A stretch of 64,000 nt of DNA from Acidimicrobiales bacterium (GTDB taxonomy: Bacteria > Actinomycetota > Acidimicrobiia > Acidimicrobiales > VFJN01): assembly GCA_035316325.1 (NCBI GenBank), contig DATHJB010000172.1, positions 1-64,000 of the forward strand, in the 5' to 3' direction. The translations under genes were made by a program, and so were the position numbers. Shown in pieces: positions 34,022 through 42,008 of this stretch. The notes under the pieces are model-generated. The model made no database searches. It saw only the letters and a list, made by a program, of their open reading frames with translations, and was not told where the DNA came from. Within the stretch, counting starts at the first letter, position 1; every line of letters begins with the position of its first letter.

Positions 34022-35230
34022 TCAGGTGATGACGCCGGCGATCTTCAGCTCCAAGAGCTCCTCCATCGTCAGGCCGACCTCACCCAGCACCTCGTCGGTG
34101 TGCTCAGCGTGCGTGGGAGCGCGGGTCACGCCGAGCGGCTCCCCGTCGAACTGAAGGGGCGTCGCGACCGTTCGCATCTCGCGGCCGGACGACACGCGGG
34201 AGGAGGGCAGGTAGCCGTTCGCGACCGCCTGCCGATCCGCATGGACCTCGTCGGAGGACTGCAGGGCGGTCCACGGCATTCGCATGCCGTCGAATCGCAC
34301 GCGCCAGTCGGCGAGCGGACGGCTCCCCAGGATCTCCTGCAACACATCCGCCAGCTCGGTGCTGTGCGCGACCCGGTCGGCATGGCTGCCGAACCTGGCG
34401 TCAGCGACCAGGTCGGGCCGGCCGAGGCGCCCGCAGAACTCCTCCCACGCCGAGTCGGCGTTCATCGCGGAGAAGAACAGGTGCCGGTCGTCGGCGGTGC
34501 GGTACGCCCGGTACACCGGGTTCACGCCGTCGCGCCGGGCGGGGATGCCCCGGATGCCGGTCAGCTCGCTGGCGACTACCGACGGCGCGTTCGCCCAGAT
34601 GCCGGCGGCGAGCAGCGAGGAATCGACGACCGCTCCGATGCCGGTGCGGGCGCGGCGAACCAACGCGGCCGCTATCCCACCTGCCAGCATGACGCCGGCG
34701 CTGAGGTCACCCATCGCCGGACCGGGCTGGGGCAGGAAGTCGCCGGTGGCTTCCGCCACCGTGTAGCCGAGACCGCTGCGCCCCCAGTAGTCCAGGGCGT
34801 CGTACCCGCCAGAGCGGTGCTCCGGCCCGGCGGGGCCCTTCGCCGAACCCCGCGCGTAGACGATCGTCGGGTTGACCCCGCAGATGTCGTCGACGTCGAT
34901 GCGGAGGCGTTCTCTCGCATCGGGCAGGAGACTGGTGAGGAACACGTCAGCGCCGTCGAGGAGCACGTCGAGCAGGCCCCGGCCGCGCGGGTCCGACAGG
35001 TCGATCCCGACGCTGCGCTTGCCCCGGTTCGCGAGCTCCCACATGAACGAGGTGCCGTCGTCGACCGGCGGGACGCCGCCGACGACCGCGGTCTGCATGG
35101 GGTCCCCCGTCTCGGGGTGGACGACCTTGACCACGTCGGCGCCCCAGTCGGCCAGCGTCGTCGCGGCGGACGGCACGAAGCCCCACAGCGAGACCTCGAT
35201 CACCCGCACACCGGCCAGCACGTCGTACAC
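34022..35230 (-). CDS. Class III CoA-transferase (CaiB/BaiF family)
   Basis: 402 aa from GTG 35230, which has GAGGAGG 8 bases upstream; longer readings run through a tandem repeat. CaiB-BaiF fold: VLAGVRVIEVSLWGFVPSAATTLADWGADVVKVVHPETGDP at the N-terminus, then NRGKRSVGIDLSDPRGRGLLDVLLDGADVFLTS, YDALDYWGRSGLGYTVA, GDLSAGVMLAGGIAAALVRR. In place of the usual catalytic Asp segment (NP.hVYar.sg), NPTIVYARGSAKGPAG is recognisable. The enzyme moves CoA between carboxylic acids, activating the substrate without ATP. Directly downstream of the thiolase-like/DUF35 pair. Confidence 0.9.
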   Translation of the reverse strand: MYDVLAGVRVIEVSLWGFVPSAATTLADWGADVVKVVHPETGDPMQTAVVGGVPPVDDGTSFMWELANRGKRSVGIDLSDPRGRGLLDVLLDGADVFLTSLLPDARERLRIDVDDICGVNPTIVYARGSAKGPAGPEHRSGGYDALDYWGRSGLGYTVAEATGDFLPQPGPAMGDLSAGVMLAGGIAAALVRRARTGIGAVVDSSLLAAGIWANAPSVVASELTGIRGIPARRDGVNPVYRAYRTADDRHLFFSAMNADSAWEEFCGRLGRPDLVADARFGSHADRVAHSTELADVLQEILGSRPLADWRVRFDGMRMPWTALQSSDEVHADRQAVANGYLPSSRVSSGREMRTVATPLQFDGEPLGVTRAPTHAEHTDEVLGEVGLTMEELLELKIAGVIT

Positions 35231-35258
35231 CTTGGGCACCTCCTCTTCCGGCCCTCCG

Positions 35259-35292
35259 GCCACCGGCCCACCGGCCCACCGGCCCACCGGCC
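35259..35292. repeat. Tandem repeat, about four copies of CCCACCGG
   Basis: Units at 35267-35274, 35275-35282 and 35283-35290 are exact, with a partial copy before them. Lies in the short gap between the thiolase-like gene and the CoA-transferase start. Confidence 0.85.
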
Positions 35293-35305
35293 GACATCGG
35301 TTCCG

Positions 35306-36508
35306 TCACGGCGTGCGGAGCAGCGCAGCCGCCGCGTTCCACACGATGCCCCCCGGTGCGACCAGCGCCACCTCGGCACCGTCGACCTGTCGATCCCCCG
35401 CGTCACCCCGCAGCTGCACGACCGCCTCGCGGAGCGCGCCGGCGCCCTGCGTCGCGCCCTCCGACAGGTTGCCCCCGTGCGTGTTCACCGGCACCCGGCC
35501 GTCCAGCAACAGGCGGCCCTCGTCCGGCCGCCACGCCTCGTCGAGGCAGCTCCCGGCCTCGCCCGGACCGCAGAAGCCGGCGGCCTCCAGCCACAGCACG
35601 CTCACGAACGAGAAGCCGTCGAAGGGGTAGAACAGGTCGACGTCGCCGAGGGCGAGGTCGCTGCGCTCCCACAGGGCGCGCATGGCGACGTCGGGTCCGA
35701 GCCGCCCGAAGCCCTCCAGCTGGTCCTCCCGGGCGAAGGCCGTCCGCCCGGTCGTCGCCGCGTGGAGCAGCACCGGCCGGTGGGGGGTGTCCGCGGCGCG
35801 CTCGACCCGGGCCAGGACGAACGCCTCCGCCCCGTCGACACCCACGTCGAGGTCGAGGAGGCACAGGGGGTCGTAGACCATCGGCGCGGCGAGGTAGTCG
35901 TCGACGGTCAGCGGCGTCCGCATCACGGCATTCGGGTTGGGGACGGCATGGGTCCGGTTGTTCACCGCGATGCGGGCGAGCTGGTCGCGGGTGAGGCCGA
36001 ACTCCTGCATGTAGCGCCAGGCCCAGGCTGCGTAGCCCGCGCCGCCGGTGGTCAGCATCCCGGGTGGATCCGGTGTGACCCACGAGAACGAGCCGGAGCG
36101 TGCGCTCGCCTGGGCCCGGACCCTCAGGGGGTCCGCACTCGAGCGCCGCTTCCCGGGCGGGTGGACGGCCGAGTGGTAGACGACCGCGTACCGGCAGGCG
36201 CCCGAGAAGACCGCGTTGGCGGCGTCCACGAGCTGGAAGCCGATCGGGAGGCCGCCCGGGTGGTTGGTGCCCCAGGTCGTCTCCGGTATCCCGAGGGCAC
36301 CTTGCACCTGCCAGAAGGGCACGGTCGTGGCGGTGCCGGCGATGCCGTCGACGTCGGCGGCGGTGAGGCCGGCGTCGACGATCGCCCGGCGGCAGGCCTC
36401 CAGCGCCAGGGCGGGGCTCGAACGGGGCCGGCCGCCGCGGCTGTACGGCGCGGTCCCCACGCCGACGATCGCGACCTGGTCCTGGATCGGGGAGCGTGCG
36501 GGGCTCAT
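35306..36508 (-). CDS. Thiolase-like protein (Ltp2/SCPx-thiolase type, no thiolase Cys)
   Basis: 400 aa from ATG 36508, overlapping the DUF35 gene stop (ATGA). Thiolase fold: VAIVGVGTAPYSRGG, ALEACRRAIVDAGLTAADVDGIAG, IGFQLVDAANAVFSGACRYAVVYHSA, NNRTHAVPNPNA, FYPFDGFSFVSVLWLEAAGFC, VNTHGGNLSEGATQGAGALREAVVQLRG. The reactive Cys region of true thiolases reads TNHPGGLPIG and has no Cys. This is the pattern of Ltp2-like aldolases, which in steroid catabolism pair with a DUF35 protein to cleave a 17-hydroxy side-chain thioester by retro-aldol. Here too a DUF35 protein is encoded immediately before it. The substrate is unknown. Confidence 0.87.
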   Translation of the reverse strand: MSPARSPIQDQVAIVGVGTAPYSRGGRPRSSPALALEACRRAIVDAGLTAADVDGIAGTATTVPFWQVQGALGIPETTWGTNHPGGLPIGFQLVDAANAVFSGACRYAVVYHSAVHPPGKRRSSADPLRVRAQASARSGSFSWVTPDPPGMLTTGGAGYAAWAWRYMQEFGLTRDQLARIAVNNRTHAVPNPNAVMRTPLTVDDYLAAPMVYDPLCLLDLDVGVDGAEAFVLARVERAADTPHRPVLLHAATTGRTAFAREDQLEGFGRLGPDVAMRALWERSDLALGDVDLFYPFDGFSFVSVLWLEAAGFCGPGEAGSCLDEAWRPDEGRLLLDGRVPVNTHGGNLSEGATQGAGALREAVVQLRGDAGDRQVDGAEVALVAPGGIVWNAAAALLRTP

Positions 36509-36972
36509 GTCCGACCGTCCGGGTCGGGTTCGAAGAAGGGCAGCTCGGCCGAGCCGACGGTCTCCCACGCCATGCGCACGGGCATCGCCAGGGTGACGTC
36601 GCCCGGATCGCGGCCCCGGAGCCGCAGCGTCACGCGCAGGCCCGGTTGCTCGACGATGGCGGCGCTCACCAGCGGCACCGGGGTGGACCAGTCGGCACCC
36701 GGTACGTCGACGCTGCCCGGCTGGTGGAGCACGACGGTCAGCTCACACGTCCCGCGACCGCTGATCGGCGCAGGTGCGACGTCCTCGCTCCAGCAGGCGG
36801 GGCAGAGCGGCCGGAGCGGGACGGACCACCGCCCGCAGGCGCCGCAGTGGTTCACCAGGTAGCGGTGCTCGAGCAGGCCCGCGTAGAAGGCCAGGTTGTC
36901 GCCGTCGATCGCCGCATCCGGGAACGCCGCCAGCACGTCGTCGACGCTTCGCTCCATCGGTCCGTTCACCAT
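36505..36972 (-). CDS. DUF35 / zinc-ribbon OB-fold protein (ChsH2 C-terminal-like)
   Basis: 155 aa from ATG 36972, 2 bases after the propeller stop; an internal Met (36957) is an alternative. A zinc-ribbon with two CxxC pairs (NHCGACGRW, LCPACWSED) about 40-65 residues in, followed by an OB fold (GRGTCELTVVLHQ ... PLVSAAIVEQPGLRVTLRLRG). DUF35 proteins are partners of thiolase-like enzymes and help hold the CoA thioester. The gene overlaps the thiolase-like gene, so the two most likely form one complex. Confidence 0.88.
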   Translation of the reverse strand: MVNGPMERSVDDVLAAFPDAAIDGDNLAFYAGLLEHRYLVNHCGACGRWSVPLRPLCPACWSEDVAPAPISGRGTCELTVVLHQPGSVDVPGADWSTPVPLVSAAIVEQPGLRVTLRLRGRDPGDVTLAMPVRMAWETVGSAELPFFEPDPDGRT

Positions 36973-36974
36973 CG

Positions 36975-38015
36975 TCAGCCCACTCCTGCTCGGTGCTCTC
37001 GTCGGGCGAGCGCCATCACCGCCAGGCCGTGGGTGCCCCCCTCGCCCGGCGTGCATCGGATGGTCCCCACCACCTGCATCGCGTCGAGGTCGACCACGCT
37101 GAGCGTGCCCGACACGGCGTTGGCGACGTACGCGTGGCGCCCGTCCGGGGACGCACGCATCGTGAAGGACCCGTGCTCCAGGTCCACCGTGCCGACGACG
37201 TCCATGGACCGGCCGTCGACGACCCAGAGCCTCCCGGGCGCCGCCGGGTCCTGGCGCGCCAGCTGCGAGACGAGGACCCGATCGGCGGCGACGCGGAGCG
37301 TCGAGCAGGCCGGCTCGAGCGCGGCCTCGCCGACGATCTGCAACGTGTCGACGTCGATCTTGACGAGGCGGGACGGACCGCTGGTGGTGAGCGGCGACGT
37401 CTGGACCGGTGACACCGCGAACGCCCAGCGGCCGTCGGCGGAGACGTCGATCTCCTCGGCGCCGCCCTCGACGGCGACCGTGCCCACCAGGCGCCGCGAG
37501 AGGAGGTCCAGCACCGTGATCTCGGGTGCCTCCTTGTGGGTCACGTAGCACCGGTTGCCCGACGGCGAGATCGACAGCCAGTGCGAGTTCCTCGCCGGGG
37601 TCGGGATGTGGTCCAGGATCCGGCCGGTGACCGGCTCCAGGACGAGCACGCCGTTGCCGGCGTCGTTCGCCTCCACACCGGTGTAGACGAGGTCGTGCAC
37701 GGGGTCGTACTCGACGTCGTGGGGCGCGACGAAAGGCGAGATGTCCACGACCTGGTGGACGGCCCGCCGGTCCACGTCCACGACCGAGATCTCGTGGGCC
37801 GGCGCACCATGGCGGCTGTAGCCACCCTCGCGATAGGTGTGTGCGATGTACGCCAGCCTCCGCTCGTGGTCGGCCGCGATCTCGTGCGGTTGGGCCACCA
37901 GCCCGTCGATCCGGGCCAGGTGCGCGCCGGTCGCCGACTCGAAGAAGTCGAGGACGCCACGGGTCACGCTCGCCACGAGCAAGAGGTGGTTCTCGACGTC
38001 GGTGCCCTTCGACAC
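36975..38015 (-). CDS. YncE-like beta-propeller protein
   Basis: 346 aa from GTG 38015 with GAGGAAGGA upstream. Repeated blades of about 45 residues with the pattern xxVVDxxxxxVVGTxxxxxxPHxxxxxxDGRxxYVxN: e.g. EISVVDVDRRAVHQVVDI, EITVLDLLSRRLVGTVAVEGGAEEIDVSADGRWAFAV, LSVVDLDAMQVVGTIRC. This is a YVTN/40-residue seven-bladed propeller. No signal peptide or lipobox, so apparently cytoplasmic, unlike many YncE relatives. Function unknown: it could be a lactonase-like enzyme or a binding scaffold. It sits between the ABC permease gene and the DUF35/thiolase-like genes of the same operon. Confidence 0.82.
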   Translation of the reverse strand: MSKGTDVENHLLLVASVTRGVLDFFESATGAHLARIDGLVAQPHEIAADHERRLAYIAHTYREGGYSRHGAPAHEISVVDVDRRAVHQVVDISPFVAPHDVEYDPVHDLVYTGVEANDAGNGVLVLEPVTGRILDHIPTPARNSHWLSISPSGNRCYVTHKEAPEITVLDLLSRRLVGTVAVEGGAEEIDVSADGRWAFAVSPVQTSPLTTSGPSRLVKIDVDTLQIVGEAALEPACSTLRVAADRVLVSQLARQDPAAPGRLWVVDGRSMDVVGTVDLEHGSFTMRASPDGRHAYVANAVSGTLSVVDLDAMQVVGTIRCTPGEGGTHGLAVMALARREHRAGVG

Positions 38016-38050
38016 TGGGTCCTTCCTCGGATCTCTGGTGGGGTCCACTC

Positions 38051-38974
38051 TCACTGGCCTTCGACCGGGGGCACCGCGACGGTCGGGTCGACCCGGCGGA
38101 CCAGCCTCCACCGCGGTCCACGTCGGGGGCCGATCGCTCCCTGCCCGAGGACGTCGCGCCAGGCGTCGCCGATGACGGAGAAGGCGAGGATGGCCACGAT
38201 CACCATCGCGACGGGCGGGAAGATGGGGAACGAGTTCGTGGTCAAGGTCGTGAACGCCTGCTGGGTCATGCTCCCCCACGACGCGGCGGGGGGCCGCAGG
38301 CCCAGGCCGAGGAAGCTGAGGCTGGCTTCCGCGGTGATGGCGAGCCCGGCCGTGAACGAGGTCTGTACGAGCAGCGGACCGCTCGTGTTCGGCATGACGT
38401 GGCGCCAGAGGATCCGGCCGGTCGAGCAGCCCATCGCCCGGCAGGCGAGGATGTACGTCTCGCTGCGCACGGACTGGCCGGCTCCTCGCGCCACGCGGAA
38501 GAACCGGGGAGCGAACACGACGCCCACCGCGAACATGGCGTTCGTGAGCCCGGGCCCGAGCACGCCGATGATCGCCATCGCCAGGATGAGCGGTGGCATG
38601 GTGAGCAGCGCGTCGGTGATCCGTCCCAGGACGGCGTCGATCCAGCCGCCCAGGTAGCCCGCCAGCAGCCCGGCGGGGACACCGCCGAGGATGGCGACGC
38701 CGGTGGCCAGTGCGGCCGCGACCATCGACACGCGTGTGGCCATGATCAGGCGCGACAGCGTGTCCCGCCCCAGCGCGTCGGTGCCCAGCAGGTGATCCCC
38801 GCTCGGCGACCGCAGGGGGTTGGCGAGGTCCTGGTGGTTGGGATCCTGGGGGGCCAGCATCGGGGCGATCGCGGCCACGACCACGAGCAGGAGCAGCACG
38901 GCGGTGGCGGCGACGGCCACACGGTTCGTGAGGAAGCGCGCGACCTTCGGGCTTTGGCTGAGTCGTCGCAGCAT
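38051..38974 (-). CDS. Peptide-type ABC transporter permease (DppC-like)
   Basis: 307 aa, ATG 38974, 3 bases after the DppB gene. N-terminal TM helix (VAVAATAVLLLLVVVAAIAP), OppC_N motif DHLLGTDALGRDTLSRLIMATR, further helices, EAA loop region around CRAMGCSTGRILWRHVMPN and SFLGLGLRPPAASWGSM. Basic C-terminal tail. Inner-membrane half of the importer encoded by 38.0-43.6 kb. Confidence 0.93.
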   Translation of the reverse strand: MLRRLSQSPKVARFLTNRVAVAATAVLLLLVVVAAIAPMLAPQDPNHQDLANPLRSPSGDHLLGTDALGRDTLSRLIMATRVSMVAAALATGVAILGGVPAGLLAGYLGGWIDAVLGRITDALLTMPPLILAMAIIGVLGPGLTNAMFAVGVVFAPRFFRVARGAGQSVRSETYILACRAMGCSTGRILWRHVMPNTSGPLLVQTSFTAGLAITAEASLSFLGLGLRPPAASWGSMTQQAFTTLTTNSFPIFPPVAMVIVAILAFSVIGDAWRDVLGQGAIGPRRGPRWRLVRRVDPTVAVPPVEGQ

Positions 38975-38977
38975 GGG

Positions 38978-39919
38978 CTAGGTCCGGACCTTCGGGTTGA
39001 AGTAGGCGTACGACAGATCCACGGCCAGGTTCACGAGGATCACCGTCAAGCCGCTCACCAGCACGATCCCCTGGATCATCGGGTAGTCCGAGTTCTTGAC
39101 CGCCTGGATGGCCAGTGTCCCGAACCCGGGCAGGGCGAAGACCTGTTCCACCACCACGGCCCCGCCGATCACCCGGCCGATCTGCAGCCCGAGCACGGTG
39201 ACCACGGGAATCGCCGCGTTCTTGGCCGCGTGCTTGAGGACGACGATGCGGCGGGGCAGCCCCTTGGCCTGCGCGGCGCGCACGTAGTCGCGGGACAGGG
39301 CGTCCGCGAGCGCGCCCCGCGTCTGGCGGGCCAGCTCCGCCGCCGGTGCGACCGCGAGCGCGATGGCGGGCAGGACGAGGTGGCGGGCCCATTCGCCGGG
39401 ATCGTCGGCGAACGGCACGTACCCCACGGCCGGGAGCAGCGAGTTCTCCACCGCGAAGAACACCACGAACAGCACACCGATGACGAAGGGCGGGACGGCC
39501 AGGGCGAAGGCGGAGACCGCGCTCACCAGTCGATCGAGCGGGCCACCCGGTCGGAGCGCGGCCAGCAACCCCGCGGGCACGGCCACCAGCACGGCGAGAC
39601 CCAGGGCGGCCAGCGCCAACGACGCCGTGATGGGGAAGGCCCGACCGATCTCGTCGAGGACCGGGCGGTTGCTGAAGAAGCTGTCACCCAGGTCGCCGGT
39701 GAACACGCCACCCACGTAGTCGCCGTACCGGTCGAGCAGCGGGCGGTCGAGGCCGAGCCGGGCCCTGGTGTCGAGCACCTGCTCCGGCGTCGCGGTCTCC
39801 CCCGCCAGGATGCGGGCGGGGTCGCCGGGCGTCAGGTCCAGGAGGAAGAACACGACCAGGCTGACGATGAGCAGGGTGGGGACCATCGCGAGGAGGCGTC
39901 GGCCGACGAGCGCCACCAT
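38978..39919 (-). CDS. Peptide-type ABC transporter permease (DppB-like)
   Basis: 313 aa from ATG 39919 (a GTG directly before, at 39922, is equally possible and overlaps the ATPase stop). DppB hallmarks: RRLLAMVPTLLIVSLVVFFLLDLTPGDP, RLGLDRPLLDRYGDYVGGVFTGDLGDSFFSNRPV, EAA loop YVRAAQAKGLPRRIVVLKHAAKNA, VEQVFALPGFGTLAIQAVKNSDYP. Six membrane segments predicted from hydrophobic runs. Partner of the DppC gene downstream. Confidence 0.93.
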   Translation of the reverse strand: MVALVGRRLLAMVPTLLIVSLVVFFLLDLTPGDPARILAGETATPEQVLDTRARLGLDRPLLDRYGDYVGGVFTGDLGDSFFSNRPVLDEIGRAFPITASLALAALGLAVLVAVPAGLLAALRPGGPLDRLVSAVSAFALAVPPFVIGVLFVVFFAVENSLLPAVGYVPFADDPGEWARHLVLPAIALAVAPAAELARQTRGALADALSRDYVRAAQAKGLPRRIVVLKHAAKNAAIPVVTVLGLQIGRVIGGAVVVEQVFALPGFGTLAIQAVKNSDYPMIQGIVLVSGLTVILVNLAVDLSYAYFNPKVRT

Positions 39920-40959
39920 CACGCCGCCCCTGGGGTCGGGGGCCGGGCCGGCTGCTCCACGGGCGTCTCGCCTTCGAGGTGGCAGGCGACCGAGCGCACG
40001 TCGCTGCCCACCAGCGGCGGGACCTCCTCCCGGCACACCTCCATGACGTGGGGGCAGCGGGGGGCGAAGGAGCAGCCCCGGGACGCCTCGGTGGCGCCCG
40101 CCGCGCCGGCGGCGGCCGGCAGCCGGTCCTTCCGCACGCGCGGGTCGGGCACCGGGATGGCCGAGAGCAGGGTGCGGGTGTAGGGGTGCCGGGCGCTGCC
40201 GAAGATCTCGGCCGGTCGCCCCGTCTCGACGACGCGCCCGCTGTACATCACCGAGATGCGGTCGGCGACCACCCGGACGAGCGAGAGGTCGTGGGTGATG
40301 AAGACGATCGCGATGCCGCGCTCCTCCTGCAGCTCCCGCAGCAGGTTCAGCACCTGCGCCCGGATCGACACGTCGAGCGCGGCCACGGGCTCGTCACAGA
40401 CGATCACGTCGGGATCGGTCGCCAGTGCGCGAGCGATGGCGACCCGCTGCAGCTGGCCGCCCGAGAACTCGGCCGGGAACCGGTGCATGTGGTGGGACCG
40501 CATGCCGACGCGCTCGAGCAGGTCCAGGACCCTCCGGTCCCGCTCCTCCCGGTCGACGCGCTCGTGCACCGTGATCGCCTCGCCGACGGAGTCGCCGATC
40601 ACCATCATGGGGTCGAGCGAGGCGAAGGGGTCCTGGAACACCATCTGCGCCCGCCGCCGCCAGCGCCGGAGGTGGCGGCGATCCAGCTGGGCCAGGTCCT
40701 GGCCCTCCGAGTGGACCGTTCCCTCGTCGGGCGACTCCAGGCGGAGGAGCAGCCGGGCCAGCGTCGACTTGCCGGAGCCGGACTCCCCGACGATGCCGTG
40801 GGTCTCACCGCGACGCACGTCGAGCGACACCCCGCGCAGGGCGTGGGTCCGCTCGACGACCGAGCCGAGGATGTTCCGCCGCCGGACGTAGGACTTGTGC
40901 AGGTCGCGCCCGACCAGCACGGGCTCCGGGGACGGTACGGCCCGGTCCATGGCGCTCAC
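39919..40959 (-). CDS. Peptide-type ABC transporter ATP-binding protein (DppF-like)
   Basis: 346 aa from GTG 40959 (GTGA overlap; an ATG at 40950 is an alternative). Walker A GESGSGKST, QMVFQDPFASLDPMM, signature FSGGQLQR, Walker B VIVCDEPVAALDVS, switch FITHDLS, and the C-terminal CSFAPRCPHVMEVC motif with Cys residues. The second ATPase of the complete importer. Confidence 0.93.
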   Translation of the reverse strand: MSAMDRAVPSPEPVLVGRDLHKSYVRRRNILGSVVERTHALRGVSLDVRRGETHGIVGESGSGKSTLARLLLRLESPDEGTVHSEGQDLAQLDRRHLRRWRRRAQMVFQDPFASLDPMMVIGDSVGEAITVHERVDREERDRRVLDLLERVGMRSHHMHRFPAEFSGGQLQRVAIARALATDPDVIVCDEPVAALDVSIRAQVLNLLRELQEERGIAIVFITHDLSLVRVVADRISVMYSGRVVETGRPAEIFGSARHPYTRTLLSAIPVPDPRVRKDRLPAAAGAAGATEASRGCSFAPRCPHVMEVCREEVPPLVGSDVRSVACHLEGETPVEQPARPPTPGAA

Positions 40960-41981
40960 GCGACCCGCGGAGCGTCGATGCCCCGGAGGTCCAGCTCGTC
41001 GCTACGGAGGCACCGGGCCCGGTGATCGCCCTCGGGTGGTTCGAGCGCCGGGTGCACCTCGTCGCACCGCCCCGCCACGAAGTCGGCGCAACGATCGTGG
41101 AACAGGCAGCCCCGCACCTCCTGGCCGGGCCGCGGGACGACGCCCGGTATGAAGCCGAACGCCGCGGCCTCCGCCGTAGGTGAAGGGATCGAGGCGAGCA
41201 ACCCGGCGGTGTAGGGGTGCCGGGGTCGGACGAACAGGGGTTCGGCAGCCGCCTGTTCCACCAACTCGCCGGCGTACATCACCGCGACGCGCTGGCACAT
41301 CTCGGCGACGACAGCGAGGTCATGGGTGATCAGGAGGATCGCGATGCCGACCCGCTCCTGCAGCTCCCGCATCAGGTCCAGCACCTGGGCCTGCACCGTG
41401 ACGTCGAGCGCGGTCGTCGGCTCGTCGGCGATGAGCACCTTCGGCTCGCACGCCATCGCCGATGCCAGCATCACCCGCTGGCACATCCCCCCACTGAACT
41501 GGTGGGGGTAGTCCTTGGCCCGCCGGCGAGCCTGCGGGATGCCGACGAGCTCGAGGAGCTCGATCGCCCGCTCCCACGCCTCCGAGCGGTGCAGCGACAT
41601 GTGGCGCCGCACGACCTCCGCAACCTGATCCCCGACCGTGAAGGCCGGGTTCAGGCTGCGGGTGGAGTCCTGGAACACCATGGCGATGTCACGGCCGCGC
41701 ACGGCCGTGAGCTCCCGCTCCGACATCGAGAGCAGGTCGGTCTGCTCGAGGCGGACCTGGCCTCGCGTGCGGACCGACGACCGGCCCAGCAGGCCCATGA
41801 TGGCCATCGACGTGACGGTCTTGCCCGACCCGGATTCGCCGACGAGCCCGAGGGTCTCGTTCGGGAACAGGTCGAAGCTGACGTCCTTGACGATGGCGGT
41901 CCACCGGCCGTCGACCATCAGGTCGACGGCCAGGTCCCGCACCGACAGCACCGGCTCCGACGTCCGGACCTCAGCCGTCAT
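40956..41981 (-). CDS. Peptide-type ABC transporter ATP-binding protein (DppD-like)
   Basis: 341 aa, ATG 41981. Walker A GESGSGKTV, MVFQDSTRSLNPAFTVG, signature FSGGMCQR, Walker B VLIADEPTTALDVT, LLITHDLAVV, C-terminal GCLFHDRCADF. It follows the binding-protein gene by 27 bases and overlaps the DppF gene. Confidence 0.93.
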   Translation of the reverse strand: MTAEVRTSEPVLSVRDLAVDLMVDGRWTAIVKDVSFDLFPNETLGLVGESGSGKTVTSMAIMGLLGRSSVRTRGQVRLEQTDLLSMSERELTAVRGRDIAMVFQDSTRSLNPAFTVGDQVAEVVRRHMSLHRSEAWERAIELLELVGIPQARRRAKDYPHQFSGGMCQRVMLASAMACEPKVLIADEPTTALDVTVQAQVLDLMRELQERVGIAILLITHDLAVVAEMCQRVAVMYAGELVEQAAAEPLFVRPRHPYTAGLLASIPSPTAEAAAFGFIPGVVPRPGQEVRGCLFHDRCADFVAGRCDEVHPALEPPEGDHRARCLRSDELDLRGIDAPRVA

Positions 41982-42008
41982 CGGACGGGATGGTCGGGCC
42001 GTCGCTCG

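Noticed and set aside
34022-35287. Longer CoA-transferase start at 35287
   Set aside because: The added residues come from the CCCACCGG tandem repeat; GTG 35230 has a proper GAGGAGG ribosome site.
32642-36862. Very long plus-strand open frame over the thiolase and CoA-transferase region
   Set aside because: Antisense shadow produced by high GC; the minus strand encodes several complete, recognisable enzymes there.
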